Positions 54,445 through 63,815 of a stretch of 64,000 bases of DNA are shown here, one piece after another. The position numbers and the translations under genes are program-made. The stretch lies in NCBI RefSeq assembly GCF_003287275.1, contig NZ_QEVW01000006.1, forward strand, positions 62,001 to 126,000, in the 5' to 3' direction. Position 1 is the first letter of the stretch; each line of letters starts with the position of its first letter. The notes beneath the pieces are model-generated. The model made no database searches, was not told the DNA's origin, and worked only from the letters and a program-made list of their open reading frames with translations. This DNA is from Paenibacillus taichungensis (GTDB lineage: Bacteria; Bacillota; Bacilli; Paenibacillales; Paenibacillaceae).

Positions 54445-55325
54445 GCTTCCACCTCTTTCTTCTTCATCACCGTAATCTGAATTAGCGTGAAGATGAGCAC
54501 GATGACGAATAACACAACCGACTTGGCACTGGCATATCCGTATCTAAAATTGTTGGAGAATGCCTCTTCATAGATATTCATCGTAATGACCTGAGTGGCT
54601 CTGCCTGGACCGCCACCTGTCAGACCGTACACAACTTCAAATACTTTGAAGGCACCGTTCAGTGTCAGGAAGAAACAGATTGTTACGGCATGCGTAATCA
54701 TCGGCAATACGACATTACGCAGTACCTGGAACGCGTTGGCCCCATCAATAACAGCCGCTTCCTTCAGACTCTTCGGCACACCCTGGAGTGCAGCCAGATA
54801 GATGATCATCATATATCCCACACCATTCCAGAGCGATACGATCAGGATGGAGTAGAATGAAAATTTCGGATCACCCAGCCACTGTTGGTCCAAGAAGGAG
54901 ACCGCCAACTTCTCGGCCAGCTGCGGCAGCACCTGAGAGAAGATGAATGTCCACATAAAGGCGCTGATGATTGTACTGATCATGTTCGGCATGAAAAACA
55001 GGGTCCGGAATAACCCCTTGCTGCGCGTCCGTGTCTCAATAAACACGGCGAGCAGCAAGGCAATTCCATTTTGCAGAATCAGCATAAACACCACATATTT
55101 TAACGTGAACCACAGGGAATTCAGAAAGTCGGGATCTTCCTTGAACAGCTCCACGAAGTTCCCCAGACCGATAAAACTGTAATCCCGGTTCAGACCATTC
55201 CAGTCCGTCAAGCTGTAGAACAAGCCACTAAATGTGGGATACAGCAGGAAAATGGCATAGATGACAAAGGCAGGCGCAGTGAACGCTAGCAGCGACAGAT
55301 ACTTCTTGAATACATTCGTAGCCAT
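54441..55325 (-). CDS. Sugar ABC transporter permease, MalF type
   Basis: 294-residue CUT1 permease with six helices. The EAA loop is LKEAAVIDGANAFQVLRNVVLPMI. The N-terminus has YAIFLLYPTFSGLFYSLTDWNG, typical of this class. AAAAGGGGGAG precedes the ATG. The upstream gene encodes the sugar-binding lipoprotein. Confidence 0.9.
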   Translation of the reverse strand: MATNVFKKYLSLLAFTAPAFVIYAIFLLYPTFSGLFYSLTDWNGLNRDYSFIGLGNFVELFKEDPDFLNSLWFTLKYVVFMLILQNGIALLLAVFIETRTRSKGLFRTLFFMPNMISTIISAFMWTFIFSQVLPQLAEKLAVSFLDQQWLGDPKFSFYSILIVSLWNGVGYMMIIYLAALQGVPKSLKEAAVIDGANAFQVLRNVVLPMITHAVTICFFLTLNGAFKVFEVVYGLTGGGPGRATQVITMNIYEEAFSNNFRYGYASAKSVVLFVIVLIFTLIQITVMKKKEVEA

Positions 55326-55403
55326 TGGTTCTCCCCCTTTTCACTATAAGCAGACTCGCGGAAACGGGGGAACGAAGACCGTTCTGCCAGCCGTTTCATC
55401 TGC

Positions 55404-56684
55404 TTACTTGTTGACTTTGTTGTAGGATTTCCACGCCTTGTCGAGCGCATCAATCACCTGCTGCTGATCCAGTTGTCCGGAGTAGTAACCTTGCAGCGCT
55501 TTGCCTGATTCATCCTTAACGGCTTGAGGAATGGATGGATCTTGATACGCTTTGCCTTCATTAACATATTTCAGGGCATCGTCTACCCAAGGGAAACTTT
55601 TGAAGTCATGAATTTTGGCAACCGGATTGAATTTTAGTGCTTCATAGAATGCACTTGAATCCTTGTCATCGAGAACATAGTTCACGAAATCGAGTGCCAC
55701 TTCCTTGTTTTTGCTGGATGAAGATACGGCCAGTGAAGTCGATGTACTCAGGTTGATTTTGGTATCATCCGGGTTGTCATTGATTGGCAGTGGAGCTACG
55801 CCAAAGTTGATATCCGGATTGGATTTCAGAATGGTTTCTGCAAACCAAGGTCCTTGAATCCACATGGCTGCTTTGCCCGTTGCAAAGGCTGCTGAACCAT
55901 CATCGCCGCCCACTTCAAGTGCTTTCTCCGTACCATTGGCATTGACGAGATCGAAGATGTCGAACAAGGCTTTCATATCTGAGAAGGAACCTTGATCCTG
56001 ATTCATCTTATCCAAGAAGTCTTTATGTTCTGACTGAGTCAGTGCACCTACAGTAAGTGGCAGGAACAGTTGTGGAATCCATGCCTCTTTGTAGGACAGT
56101 TCAAACGGTGTGATGTTGGCTGCTTTCAGCTTTTCCACGACCGCTTTCATTTCCGTCAAAGTGGTAGGTACCTCTAGCCCCTGTTCTTTGAAAATATCCT
56201 TATTGTACAGGTATCCCCAAGATAACGTTTCCAAAGGAACGGCCACGACTTTACCCGACGCATCCGTTACTGAAGGCTTAACGGAATCCAGTAATTTATC
56301 GACAAAAGGTTGACCCGAGAGGTCTTCCAGATAACCCGCTTTGCTGAACGGTGGAATTTCATTGACCGCATGAAGTGCGAACACATCCGGTGCATCATTG
56401 GAGGCAAGTCGTGTTTTCAGAATCTGCGGCGCATTATCTGCTGGCGGCATCTCCAGTTGTACGTTGACTTCAATATTCTTTTCGGCTTTCTCCTTGGCTT
56501 TGAACTGTTCTATATATTTATCGTAATGTTCTTTCAGCCGCGGCTGTGCAATGAATACTTTGAGGGACACCGTACTGCCCGATGCAGTTCCCTCTTCCTT
56601 ACCATCCGTACCCGCATTGGAACCGCAGCCTGCGAGCAGAACACTCACAAGTACCGCACTTGCTACGCTTTTCCATACTTTCAT
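55404..56684 (-). CDS. Sugar ABC transporter substrate-binding lipoprotein
   Basis: 426-residue extracellular solute-binding protein of family 1. The signal peptide ends in the lipobox LAGC (Cys20) followed by GSNAGTDGKEEG. Mature features include FIAQPRLKEHYDKYI, the SWGYLYNKDIF region and ATGKAAMWIQGPWF. In context it binds a galactoside or galactan oligosaccharide, inferred from the nearby GH42 gene. A cre-like box and an inverted repeat lie upstream, and GGGAGGTC precedes the ATG. Confidence 0.9.
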   Translation of the reverse strand: MKVWKSVASAVLVSVLLAGCGSNAGTDGKEEGTASGSTVSLKVFIAQPRLKEHYDKYIEQFKAKEKAEKNIEVNVQLEMPPADNAPQILKTRLASNDAPDVFALHAVNEIPPFSKAGYLEDLSGQPFVDKLLDSVKPSVTDASGKVVAVPLETLSWGYLYNKDIFKEQGLEVPTTLTEMKAVVEKLKAANITPFELSYKEAWIPQLFLPLTVGALTQSEHKDFLDKMNQDQGSFSDMKALFDIFDLVNANGTEKALEVGGDDGSAAFATGKAAMWIQGPWFAETILKSNPDINFGVAPLPINDNPDDTKINLSTSTSLAVSSSSKNKEVALDFVNYVLDDKDSSAFYEALKFNPVAKIHDFKSFPWVDDALKYVNEGKAYQDPSIPQAVKDESGKALQGYYSGQLDQQQVIDALDKAWKSYNKVNK

Positions 56685-56744
56685 CTCTTATGACCTCCCG
56701 GTGTAACTGGTTTGTCTTTCATAGGATCATTATATATCACGAAA

Positions 56745-56758
56745 TGAAAGCGCTTCAT
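56745..56758. promoter_or_regulatory. cre-like box at the sugar ABC promoter
   Basis: TGAAAGCGCTTCAT agrees with TGWAARCGYTWNCW at 13 of 14 positions. It lies near the -35 of a minus-strand promoter whose TATAAT is at about 56729-56734. Confidence 0.6.
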
Positions 56759-56778
56759 TGGACATTATTAGACTCGTT

Positions 56779-56808
56779 TATTGGATTATTTTAAACCTTA
56801 ATCCAATA
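56779..56808. promoter_or_regulatory. Perfect inverted repeat upstream of the sugar ABC operon
   Basis: TATTGGATTA and TAATCCAATA are perfect 10-bp arms with a 10-bp spacer, centre-to-centre 20 bp. It lies about 95 nt before the binding-protein gene, between it and the response regulator gene. Candidate binding site for that AraC-type response regulator. Confidence 0.5.
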
Positions 56809-56828
56809 GTAAACTCTCTGTGAATGAA

Positions 56829-57929
56829 TTATTTAGGGCTGTTACCTGATATTCGAGGTTGTCCCTTTCTCATCTCTCCAGGCGAAACCCCGAAGTGTTT
56901 CTTGAACACCCGGTAAAAGTACGATACATCCTCATAACCCGTCATCTCGGCAATATGTTTGAATGGAATCTGATCATCGAGCACCCATTCTTTGGCTCTT
57001 GCCATGCGTAATTGGACAATATAGTCGGTCACATTCACGCCGTATTCTTTTTTGAACACCTTGCTGAGATATTCTTTGCTGACAAAAAAGATCTGGGCAA
57101 GCTGCTCCAGCGTAATCATCTCCATGCAATGCTGCTCGATGTATTGCTTCACCTCATCCAAGTTCAGCTTGTTTTTGAATTTGCGCTGCGCAATCAGCTG
57201 CTCCAACGAAGTATAATAAGGCGCTGATATCCAGTTCACTGCCGATGTGATGGACGCCAGAGCAGTTGGCGGCGGGAGTACAGCTGCTACAGGTTGCTCG
57301 CATAAGCCGTTGGAAACACACAGCTCGCCCAATAGCGTCTGCAGTTCGTATGCGATCCGCCCCAGCTGCTGCGGTCTTCGGATATCACTGGTATCAAGTC
57401 TGTGCTCCAACTGCCCGAACAGCTCATGCAATCCCTGAACGTTCAAGTCGTTAAAACGTAAGCGCGCCTGCTGCTGAAACAACGAGAATTCGCCAGAAAA
57501 AACCGATGGATAAGGTTCCCAGGACTCCGGCCCGGACTCGGTCTTTTCCAATTCACGTTTACACTTGGCCAGAACGTTATTCAATTCATCGGGATTTACC
57601 GGCTTGAGCAGATAATCGGCGGCACGGTGACGAATCGCATGTTTCGCATAATTGAAATCATCATATCCACTAACCACAATCACTTTGATATGCGGATATT
57701 GTGCACTTAGCGTCTGGAGCAGTTCTACCCCGTCTTTACCCGGCATACGCATGTCTGTAATGATAATATGGGGCTGATGCTGCTCGACCAACCGGATCGC
57801 CTCTCCGCCATCCTCTGCCTCACCTGCTACCACCATGCCAAGCTCATCCCACGTGCCCAAATTGCGCAAAATATCTCTGTTCCATGGCTCGTCGTCCACT
57901 AATAGCACTCTATAATGATCCTTGTTCAC
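56829..57929 (-). CDS. AraC-type response regulator (YesN-like)
   Basis: 366-residue response regulator: receiver domain with DDEPWN, phospho-acceptor Asp59 in IIITDMRMPGKDG and Lys in YLLKPVNPDEL, a middle linker region, and a C-terminal pair of AraC helix-turn-helix motifs (ITLEQLAQIFFVSKEYLSKVFKKEYG and FKHIAEMTGYEDVSYFYRVFKKHFG). The GTG start at 57929 has AGGAGG 10 nt upstream and overlaps the kinase stop by 4 nt; the longer frame lies antisense-like within the kinase gene. It likely activates the adjacent sugar uptake genes. Confidence 0.92.
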   Translation of the reverse strand: MNKDHYRVLLVDDEPWNRDILRNLGTWDELGMVVAGEAEDGGEAIRLVEQHQPHIIITDMRMPGKDGVELLQTLSAQYPHIKVIVVSGYDDFNYAKHAIRHRAADYLLKPVNPDELNNVLAKCKRELEKTESGPESWEPYPSVFSGEFSLFQQQARLRFNDLNVQGLHELFGQLEHRLDTSDIRRPQQLGRIAYELQTLLGELCVSNGLCEQPVAAVLPPPTALASITSAVNWISAPYYTSLEQLIAQRKFKNKLNLDEVKQYIEQHCMEMITLEQLAQIFFVSKEYLSKVFKKEYGVNVTDYIVQLRMARAKEWVLDDQIPFKHIAEMTGYEDVSYFYRVFKKHFGVSPGEMRKGQPRISGNSPK

Positions 57930-59716
57930 GTGATCTCGCCTCCTGTATGGCAAGGAATTCGAACAGTGACACTGGTTCCCTGTCCTTCCCCACTCTCCAT
58001 GTTCATACCGTATGCAGGCCCAAAGTGCATCACGATGCGTGATGCGGCATTGACCAGGCCGATGCTTGTCCCCGAGCTCCATACTCTGTCTCCTTGCTGG
58101 GACAGCTTGGACAATCTCGATTGCATCTCGGCCAACCTCTCTTGATCCATACGCACCCCATTATCGGAAATACGGATGGTTACCTCACGATCTAGTCGGA
58201 CAACTTGAATGTTCAATTTCCATTCTCCCTGCTTTTTCTCCAAACCATGGACAAATGCATTCTCCACAATCGGTTGCAGGGACAGCTTGGGAATGTAGCA
58301 GTCACTCAGCCCGCCTTCAACCTCCAGTTTATATTCAAGTCTGCTGCCAAAACGCTGCTTCTGAATGAGCATATAATGCTCCAACTGGTCCAATTCGGAC
58401 TGCAATGGCACGAGTCCATCCGGCGCTCTGACAATATAACGAAACATCTCACTTAATGCACGAATAACTTTATAACTGTCTGCCGGCTTCTGCGAGTACA
58501 CCATACCTCCGATCATCTGCAGCGTATTTTGCAGAAAATGGGGGTGAATCTGAGACTGAAGCGCTTTGAGCTCGGCCGTCTGTTTCTCCAGATTCATGAG
58601 ATAGTTATCCCGGATATGCTCTCGAATGCGGCTTGCCATACCATGCAGATTTTTCTCCAACAGGCCAATCTCATCCACTCGACCACTGCGCACCACTTCC
58701 TTGTCCTTGATCAACTGGATTCCCTTCATGGAATTCGCCAGTCTGACAATCGGCTTGGATGTTCGCCAAGCCACAAATGCTGCCAACAATACCGAAACTA
58801 CGGTAGCCAGCCCACCCACAACAAGACCATATTTCATCGTTTCCATTGCACTCTCATTGATGACATGGGAAGGTACAATTTTGATCAGACGCATCCCTGA
58901 CGGATCAATGGCATGATAGAATACATATTCCTTGGCTGTTCGAATGAAACCGGAACCATCCTTTGTAGCTGCAAGCTTTTCCAGTGCCTCTGCTGAAGGC
59001 TGTATCTCCTTGTTTGGCTGATAGACCGGACTTCCCGTACTATCCGCGATATACACCGCATAATCCCCCCGGCTGTCCAGCAATTCCAGCGTCTGATTGA
59101 ATTCGGCCCACTTGACTTCCAGACTGATCGCGCCGATCTGCGCCTGATCCTCAAAACGGTTCATACTGCGGGTCATATGGAACTTCTCCGGATCATTCGG
59201 ATCATTAATTATCGTAAAGTCCTTATGCTGCTTAAAAAGTTCATGGTATGCCGCAGGAATGTCCGGGACCGATCGAATTCGGCTTTCCATTGAGTTGAAG
59301 GTGAACAGCGTATCCAGTTCCTTCAGGTATAATTCCACGCCAAATACATAGTTACCAGCCGAATAATATACACTGTTCAGCATATTGAACACAGCCTTCT
59401 GCTCATCGAATCGACTGGCAGCGGGAGCATCCTGATTCAATGCCAAATACTGATGCAGCTCATCGCTGATCTGAATGGAATAAATGAGATTGTTCATCCT
59501 AGCGAATTGCTCACCCAAATAGATGGAGGCCCAATTCATATTCGCACGGTTGGTCTCCATGATCTCTTCTTCCATGGAAGAACGGGTATTTTCGGCTGCT
59601 ACAACCGTCATGGCAATGACGGGCAGAATGGCCAGAAACGTCATGGTGAGGATTAATTTGTTGCGAATGCTGCGTTTGAACGGATCAGTAAGCTTCCGAT
59701 ATAATTCGGTAAACAC
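57926..59716 (-). CDS. YesM-family sensor histidine kinase
   Basis: 596-residue membrane kinase with helices at about 20-40 and 280-305 flanking an extracellular sensor domain, then HAMP. The His box is QIHPHFLQNTLQMI near residue 391 and the ATP lid motifs are VENAFVHGLEKK and ISDNGVRMD. This class senses sugars or cell-wall stress together with a binding protein. The GTG start has AGGAG 10 nt upstream. It is coupled with the response regulator gene by a 4-nt overlap. Confidence 0.91.
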   Translation of the reverse strand: MFTELYRKLTDPFKRSIRNKLILTMTFLAILPVIAMTVVAAENTRSSMEEEIMETNRANMNWASIYLGEQFARMNNLIYSIQISDELHQYLALNQDAPAASRFDEQKAVFNMLNSVYYSAGNYVFGVELYLKELDTLFTFNSMESRIRSVPDIPAAYHELFKQHKDFTIINDPNDPEKFHMTRSMNRFEDQAQIGAISLEVKWAEFNQTLELLDSRGDYAVYIADSTGSPVYQPNKEIQPSAEALEKLAATKDGSGFIRTAKEYVFYHAIDPSGMRLIKIVPSHVINESAMETMKYGLVVGGLATVVSVLLAAFVAWRTSKPIVRLANSMKGIQLIKDKEVVRSGRVDEIGLLEKNLHGMASRIREHIRDNYLMNLEKQTAELKALQSQIHPHFLQNTLQMIGGMVYSQKPADSYKVIRALSEMFRYIVRAPDGLVPLQSELDQLEHYMLIQKQRFGSRLEYKLEVEGGLSDCYIPKLSLQPIVENAFVHGLEKKQGEWKLNIQVVRLDREVTIRISDNGVRMDQERLAEMQSRLSKLSQQGDRVWSSGTSIGLVNAASRIVMHFGPAYGMNMESGEGQGTSVTVRIPCHTGGEIT

Positions 59717-59747
59717 GAGGCATCCACTCCTGAGCTATGAGCTAAAA

Positions 59748-59782
59748 TAAGATAAACGCCCCAGCATGAAGCCGAGGGCGCT
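59748..59782 (-). terminator. Weak terminator between GH42 gene and kinase gene
   Basis: Minus-strand stem GCGCCCxxxGC / GCxxGGGCG-type hairpin followed by TTTATCTTATTTT. The stem has mismatches and the T-run is broken, so partial read-through into the kinase gene is possible. Confidence 0.45.
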
Positions 59783-59846
59783 TTGGTCTTGGTATTCTTT
59801 TTATAATCATTGAAAACAGACTTGTCAATTCATTTATGATTTCCCA

Positions 59847-61850
59847 TTATTGCTCAATAATGCAGAACCCCCATGGTTCAAGCACCATATTCTGCCCTCC
59901 GGTCACCGCTATTCCTGCCAGAAGTTCCGTTCCGTCTCCGTAGGCATTAACGAACGAAGTCGCCTGATCAGAGTAATTAAAGAAATACCGAATCGTCCTC
60001 CCTTGATCATTCACTCCGCTCTTCACGATGATTGGAAAAGCCAATTCCTGATCGGTTCCCCACAGCCCGGCTTCCTTCATGACACGCTCCAACACGTTGC
60101 GGATCACCGCGGAACTGGTATAACATCCAACGTACGTTGCTTTGCCCTTGCCATAGGTATTCTGGGTAATTGCCGCATATTCTCCCCAGTGAGGATGATC
60201 GTACCAGGCCAGCACTTCTGCCGTTGTTGGTGTGATCAGTTCCATCCAGGTGTGAATCTGATTCTGTTCCTCTCCAACCTCGAACGGATCATCTCGAAGC
60301 GACACATTTTTCGGCTCAACGAACAGGTTGTAACTGATGCCACAAGCCTCACTGATCAGTCCAGGCTGGCGGGTAGAGCGGACCTTAATATGCTCATTGG
60401 CGAATCCGCTCTTGAAGGAGTACACGACATGCCCACCATCCTGTACAAATTGGTTCAGCCTCTCAAGCAAGACATCGGAAGCCGCGTACAAAGCAGGCAC
60501 AACGATCACATCATAGCCTTCATAACTCTCCACAGACGGATCAATCAGATCACAGCCCATGTTCATTTTGTATAATTCGTCATACATCCAGCGGATAACG
60601 TCGTTGTATTTTTTGTCACTCGTAAAGTTAAATCCGAACCACTTGATCGACGTCAACGCCTCATTGCTGAACAGCACGGCTACCCGATTCGTTTTCTTCA
60701 AATTCACCAGTTGCGGGCTAAGTCTGGCAAAATCCCGACCGATCGTTTTGGCCTCGTTGTACACCGGATTTGGTTCAAAATCATGACTCAGCAATCCTTT
60801 CCAATACGTCTCGAACGAATTATGCAAGGAGTGCCAGTGCCAATAGGCGACCATGTTTGCTCCGGAGGCCAGGTGGCTAAACGCCTGAAGGCGAAGCTGC
60901 CCCGGATAGGGAACCCAATGCCAGAAAGCCTGCGCTTCCGTCTCCAGTACAAGATAGTTCGATTGTTTGGTGGAACGTGCCACGTCACCGCCGAATGAAA
61001 TCTCAATGCCGGTCAGATCATCCTGTGACGGATGGTAGATGTCCACACTGGTGATGTCAAAAGGTTTGGAAGCGGCAAAATGATCCACATCCCCCTGAAT
61101 GCCGTACGAGTATCCACGCCAGTCGAAGTCAAAGTTTTGGGTGACAAACTGCCCCTCCTGTTTGTACTCATTTACAATTCCCACCTGCCACGCCAGAAAG
61201 TTGGTTACCAGTTGACGCTGGAATTTGGCAAATTCAGCTCCAAGACTGCCGTTGATTGTACCGACAACTGACGGGAAGTCTTCCCAGCTATTGATGCGGT
61301 TACTCCAGTAATCTAGCCCAAATTCCTTATTCAGATCATCCAATGAGCTGAACTTGTTACGCATATATTTGACGAATTGTAATTGTACGTTATCACCGGC
61401 AGTATTGTAATGCTTCGTTTCGTTATCCGTCTGATAGCCAATCACGGCAGGGTGTTGGCTGACACGGGAGATCAGCTTGCGAATGATGCGCTCCGCATAA
61501 AACAGGTACGTCGGATGTGTGATATCCATGATCTGCCGCGCCCCATATTTCCCTGTTCCCTGTGCCGTTGTTGCCAGAACATCCGGGTGTTCCTTGACCA
61601 TCCATGTCGGAACAGCATACGTAGGGGTACCCACAATAACCTGAATGCTCGCCGCATGCATGGCATCCAGTACACGATCTACTGAGGAAAAGTCGAATAC
61701 ACCATTCTGTGGTTCATGCGTACTCCAGGTGGATTCCGCAATCCGCACCACGTTAATGCCTGCATCTTTCATCATCTGAATATCCTTGTCCAATCGCTCA
61801 TAAGGCATATATTCGTCATAGTAGGCTACCCCGTACAATAACTTGTCCAT
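59847..61850 (-). CDS. GH42 beta-galactosidase
   Basis: 667-residue intracellular glycosidase. It has LLYGVAYYDEYMP at the N-terminus, the acid/base Glu144 in YQTDNETKHYN and the likely nucleophile Glu303 in YLVLETEAQAFWHW. The barrel is followed by a trimerisation domain (VIVVPALYAASDVLL) and a small C-terminal beta domain. GH42 enzymes usually cut galacto-oligosaccharides from plant galactan rather than lactose, in keeping with the soil habit. No signal peptide, so it acts on imported oligosaccharides. AAAGGGGA is 8 nt before the ATG. Confidence 0.93.
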   Translation of the reverse strand: MDKLLYGVAYYDEYMPYERLDKDIQMMKDAGINVVRIAESTWSTHEPQNGVFDFSSVDRVLDAMHAASIQVIVGTPTYAVPTWMVKEHPDVLATTAQGTGKYGARQIMDITHPTYLFYAERIIRKLISRVSQHPAVIGYQTDNETKHYNTAGDNVQLQFVKYMRNKFSSLDDLNKEFGLDYWSNRINSWEDFPSVVGTINGSLGAEFAKFQRQLVTNFLAWQVGIVNEYKQEGQFVTQNFDFDWRGYSYGIQGDVDHFAASKPFDITSVDIYHPSQDDLTGIEISFGGDVARSTKQSNYLVLETEAQAFWHWVPYPGQLRLQAFSHLASGANMVAYWHWHSLHNSFETYWKGLLSHDFEPNPVYNEAKTIGRDFARLSPQLVNLKKTNRVAVLFSNEALTSIKWFGFNFTSDKKYNDVIRWMYDELYKMNMGCDLIDPSVESYEGYDVIVVPALYAASDVLLERLNQFVQDGGHVVYSFKSGFANEHIKVRSTRQPGLISEACGISYNLFVEPKNVSLRDDPFEVGEEQNQIHTWMELITPTTAEVLAWYDHPHWGEYAAITQNTYGKGKATYVGCYTSSAVIRNVLERVMKEAGLWGTDQELAFPIIVKSGVNDQGRTIRYFFNYSDQATSFVNAYGDGTELLAGIAVTGGQNMVLEPWGFCIIEQ

Positions 61851-61924
61851 GTTAAAATCCCCTTTTCATCCGGTAGTATGAAGCTCTTGGCATTTATACA
61901 AAATGGAATGACTCAATTGATAAA

Positions 61925-61938
61925 TGATAACGTTTACA
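61925..61938 (-). promoter_or_regulatory. cre box between GH42 and araC genes
   Basis: Minus-strand TGTAAACGTTATCA fits TGWAARCGYTWNCW at all 14 positions, about 75 nt before the GH42 start. A weaker match, GTTTAACGCTAACA on the minus strand (62008-62021, 11 of 14), lies near the araC promoter, whose TATAAT is at 62026-62031. Confidence 0.68.
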
Positions 61939-62096
61939 TTATTATCTATTGAAGTACACTAAACACTTAGCTATCCGTCGAACGCTCTCCTGTTCTACGA
62001 TTTTTAATGTTAGCGTTAAACTGATTATAATGAAGTATACTATGAGTGCCGATTGTACAAGGCGAGTTGTTTTTACCCTTTTCCGAGGTGAATGTC

Positions 62097-63071
62097 ATGG
62101 ATATCCGATCGCAGCTTCGAGAAATGCCACATCATACATTAGCTCACTGGCTGCCTATTATCGACTGTAACATTAAATTCTATGGAGCGCACAGCCAACA
62201 AGTTCCATACGGTTGGGCGATGCCGGAGGAATCCCATCCGGGCTTTGAAATTATGCTGATTATAAAGGGGACCCAGGAGAGTGTAATTCACGGGTATACC
62301 TATACGGTTGAGGAAGGTTCGATTCTGCTGATTCCACCCGGATTCAAACATACAAACCAATGTGTATCATCAGAGGGCATGACGTATTTCAGTGCTCATT
62401 TCAATGTGGATGATCCCGTATTCACCTTGAAGCTGATGTCACATCACAGTCGAATCTATGAGGCTGGCACCACAGATAACATGCAAATGCGCCCTGTCCT
62501 GGAGAACTGGATGAACATGATCCGAACATCGGAGGCATACACTTCCACAGACAAATTTATCATGCAGGCACGCATGTTTGAATTGTTTGCCCTGCTGTCC
62601 CAGGCGGCTGATCGTGAACCACTGCCTACCCGATCGGATGCATCGCCTAATGCTCCAGCTCCCGCAGCCATGCATTATGCAGGGGCCATCGCAGAAGCCA
62701 TCAAACAGGCATTCCATACACAGCTCCGAATTAAAGAGGGCAATGTATCCACTGTCAAAGTGGAGCAGATCATATCCTCATTTGGCATCAGTCCGGGATA
62801 TGGGCTGCAGATCTTCCGCAAGGTGTACGGACAATCTCCACGGTCCTACCTGTCCAGCCTGAAACTGCAGGAAGCCAAAGTGCTGATCGAACAGCCAAAG
62901 CTCTCTTTGGGGGAAATTGCATGGAAGCTGGGCTACACCCATCTGTCACACTTCAGTCGGCAATTCAAACGATGGACTGGCCAGAGTCCACTTCAATATC
63001 GCAACTCCGTTCAGGATCTATCCAATGAATCGGGTCCAGTGGACCAGAGTTGGGAGACCGAATCGGACTAA
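62097..63071 (+). CDS. AraC-family transcriptional regulator with cupin sensor
   Basis: 324-residue regulator. The N-terminal cupin domain (HPGFEIMLIIKGTQESVIHG, GSILLIPPGFKHTN) would bind a sugar. The C-terminal HTH pair includes GEIAWKLGYTHLSHFSRQF and the family end WTGQSPLQYR. It is divergent from the GH42 gene and probably regulates it. The ATG at 62097 has GAGGTGA 5 nt upstream. Unlike the YesN-type neighbour it has no receiver domain. Confidence 0.9.
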   Translation: MDIRSQLREMPHHTLAHWLPIIDCNIKFYGAHSQQVPYGWAMPEESHPGFEIMLIIKGTQESVIHGYTYTVEEGSILLIPPGFKHTNQCVSSEGMTYFSAHFNVDDPVFTLKLMSHHSRIYEAGTTDNMQMRPVLENWMNMIRTSEAYTSTDKFIMQARMFELFALLSQAADREPLPTRSDASPNAPAPAAMHYAGAIAEAIKQAFHTQLRIKEGNVSTVKVEQIISSFGISPGYGLQIFRKVYGQSPRSYLSSLKLQEAKVLIEQPKLSLGEIAWKLGYTHLSHFSRQFKRWTGQSPLQYRNSVQDLSNESGPVDQSWETESD

Positions 63072-63101
63072 AAAGTATGAGATGATGAATGAAGTGATAG
63101 G

Positions 63102-63719
63102 TCAAGGGCCGTATGATCGGTTACGAATATGCTTATACTCTTCCGGAGTATTCATATTACTAAGTTGAATAGCCACATCATGGACGCCAGCGCTTTCCAG
63201 CTCATCCACATCGACATATCGGCAGCCGATCTCTTCAAGCCATTGGGTTACCTTCAGTCTGTTATCTATTAAGCGCTGCTCCAGTTCAGGGAGAACACGT
63301 CTATGATATGCACCTGCAAGCGGATGAACACGCCCTGCCAATCGTGGAACGATCGCATGATGCTCTTGACCTGATTCGGCGAGCCACTTCATGCCTTTGA
63401 AAAAGGATGGCTCTAGCAGCGGCATATCACAGGCGCAGATGAGGTTCCAGTCTGTCTCTGAGGCTTGCAGCGCGGCTTGCAGCCCTGCGAGCGGCCCTTT
63501 TCCGGGGTAATCATCCTGAACCCTGTCGTAGGGCAATGCGGTGTATGCAGCCGTGTTGTTTCCTGTGGAAAGGATAATGCGATGTACTGCTGGTGCCATC
63601 GCTTGAATGATCTGCTCCAGCACGCTGGAATCATTCCATTCCAATAATGCTTTGTTGAAGCCCATACGGCGGGATAAACCTCCTGCCAGTATAATACCTG
63701 TCCATTCCATCTTGCTCAC
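63102..63719 (-). CDS. mobA: Molybdenum cofactor guanylyltransferase MobA
   Basis: Attaches GMP to molybdopterin to give the MGD cofactor. The 205 residues have GTP-binding IILAGGLSRRMGFNK at the N-terminus and CACDMPLL for metal binding. The GTG at 63719 has GGAGGG 5 nt upstream; an ATG 9 nt later is an alternative. No other mo-cofactor genes adjoin it, but moaA is in the same window. Confidence 0.9.
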   Translation of the reverse strand: MSKMEWTGIILAGGLSRRMGFNKALLEWNDSSVLEQIIQAMAPAVHRIILSTGNNTAAYTALPYDRVQDDYPGKGPLAGLQAALQASETDWNLICACDMPLLEPSFFKGMKWLAESGQEHHAIVPRLAGRVHPLAGAYHRRVLPELEQRLIDNRLKVTQWLEEIGCRYVDVDELESAGVHDVAIQLSNMNTPEEYKHIRNRSYGP

Positions 63720-63815
63720 GGTAACCCTCCTCGTTCAATAAACGTATTCTATACATTGAATACCCTTTCAACAAATGATACATTGAAGAATATGATTCTG
63801 AAAGGAATGGCTCTA

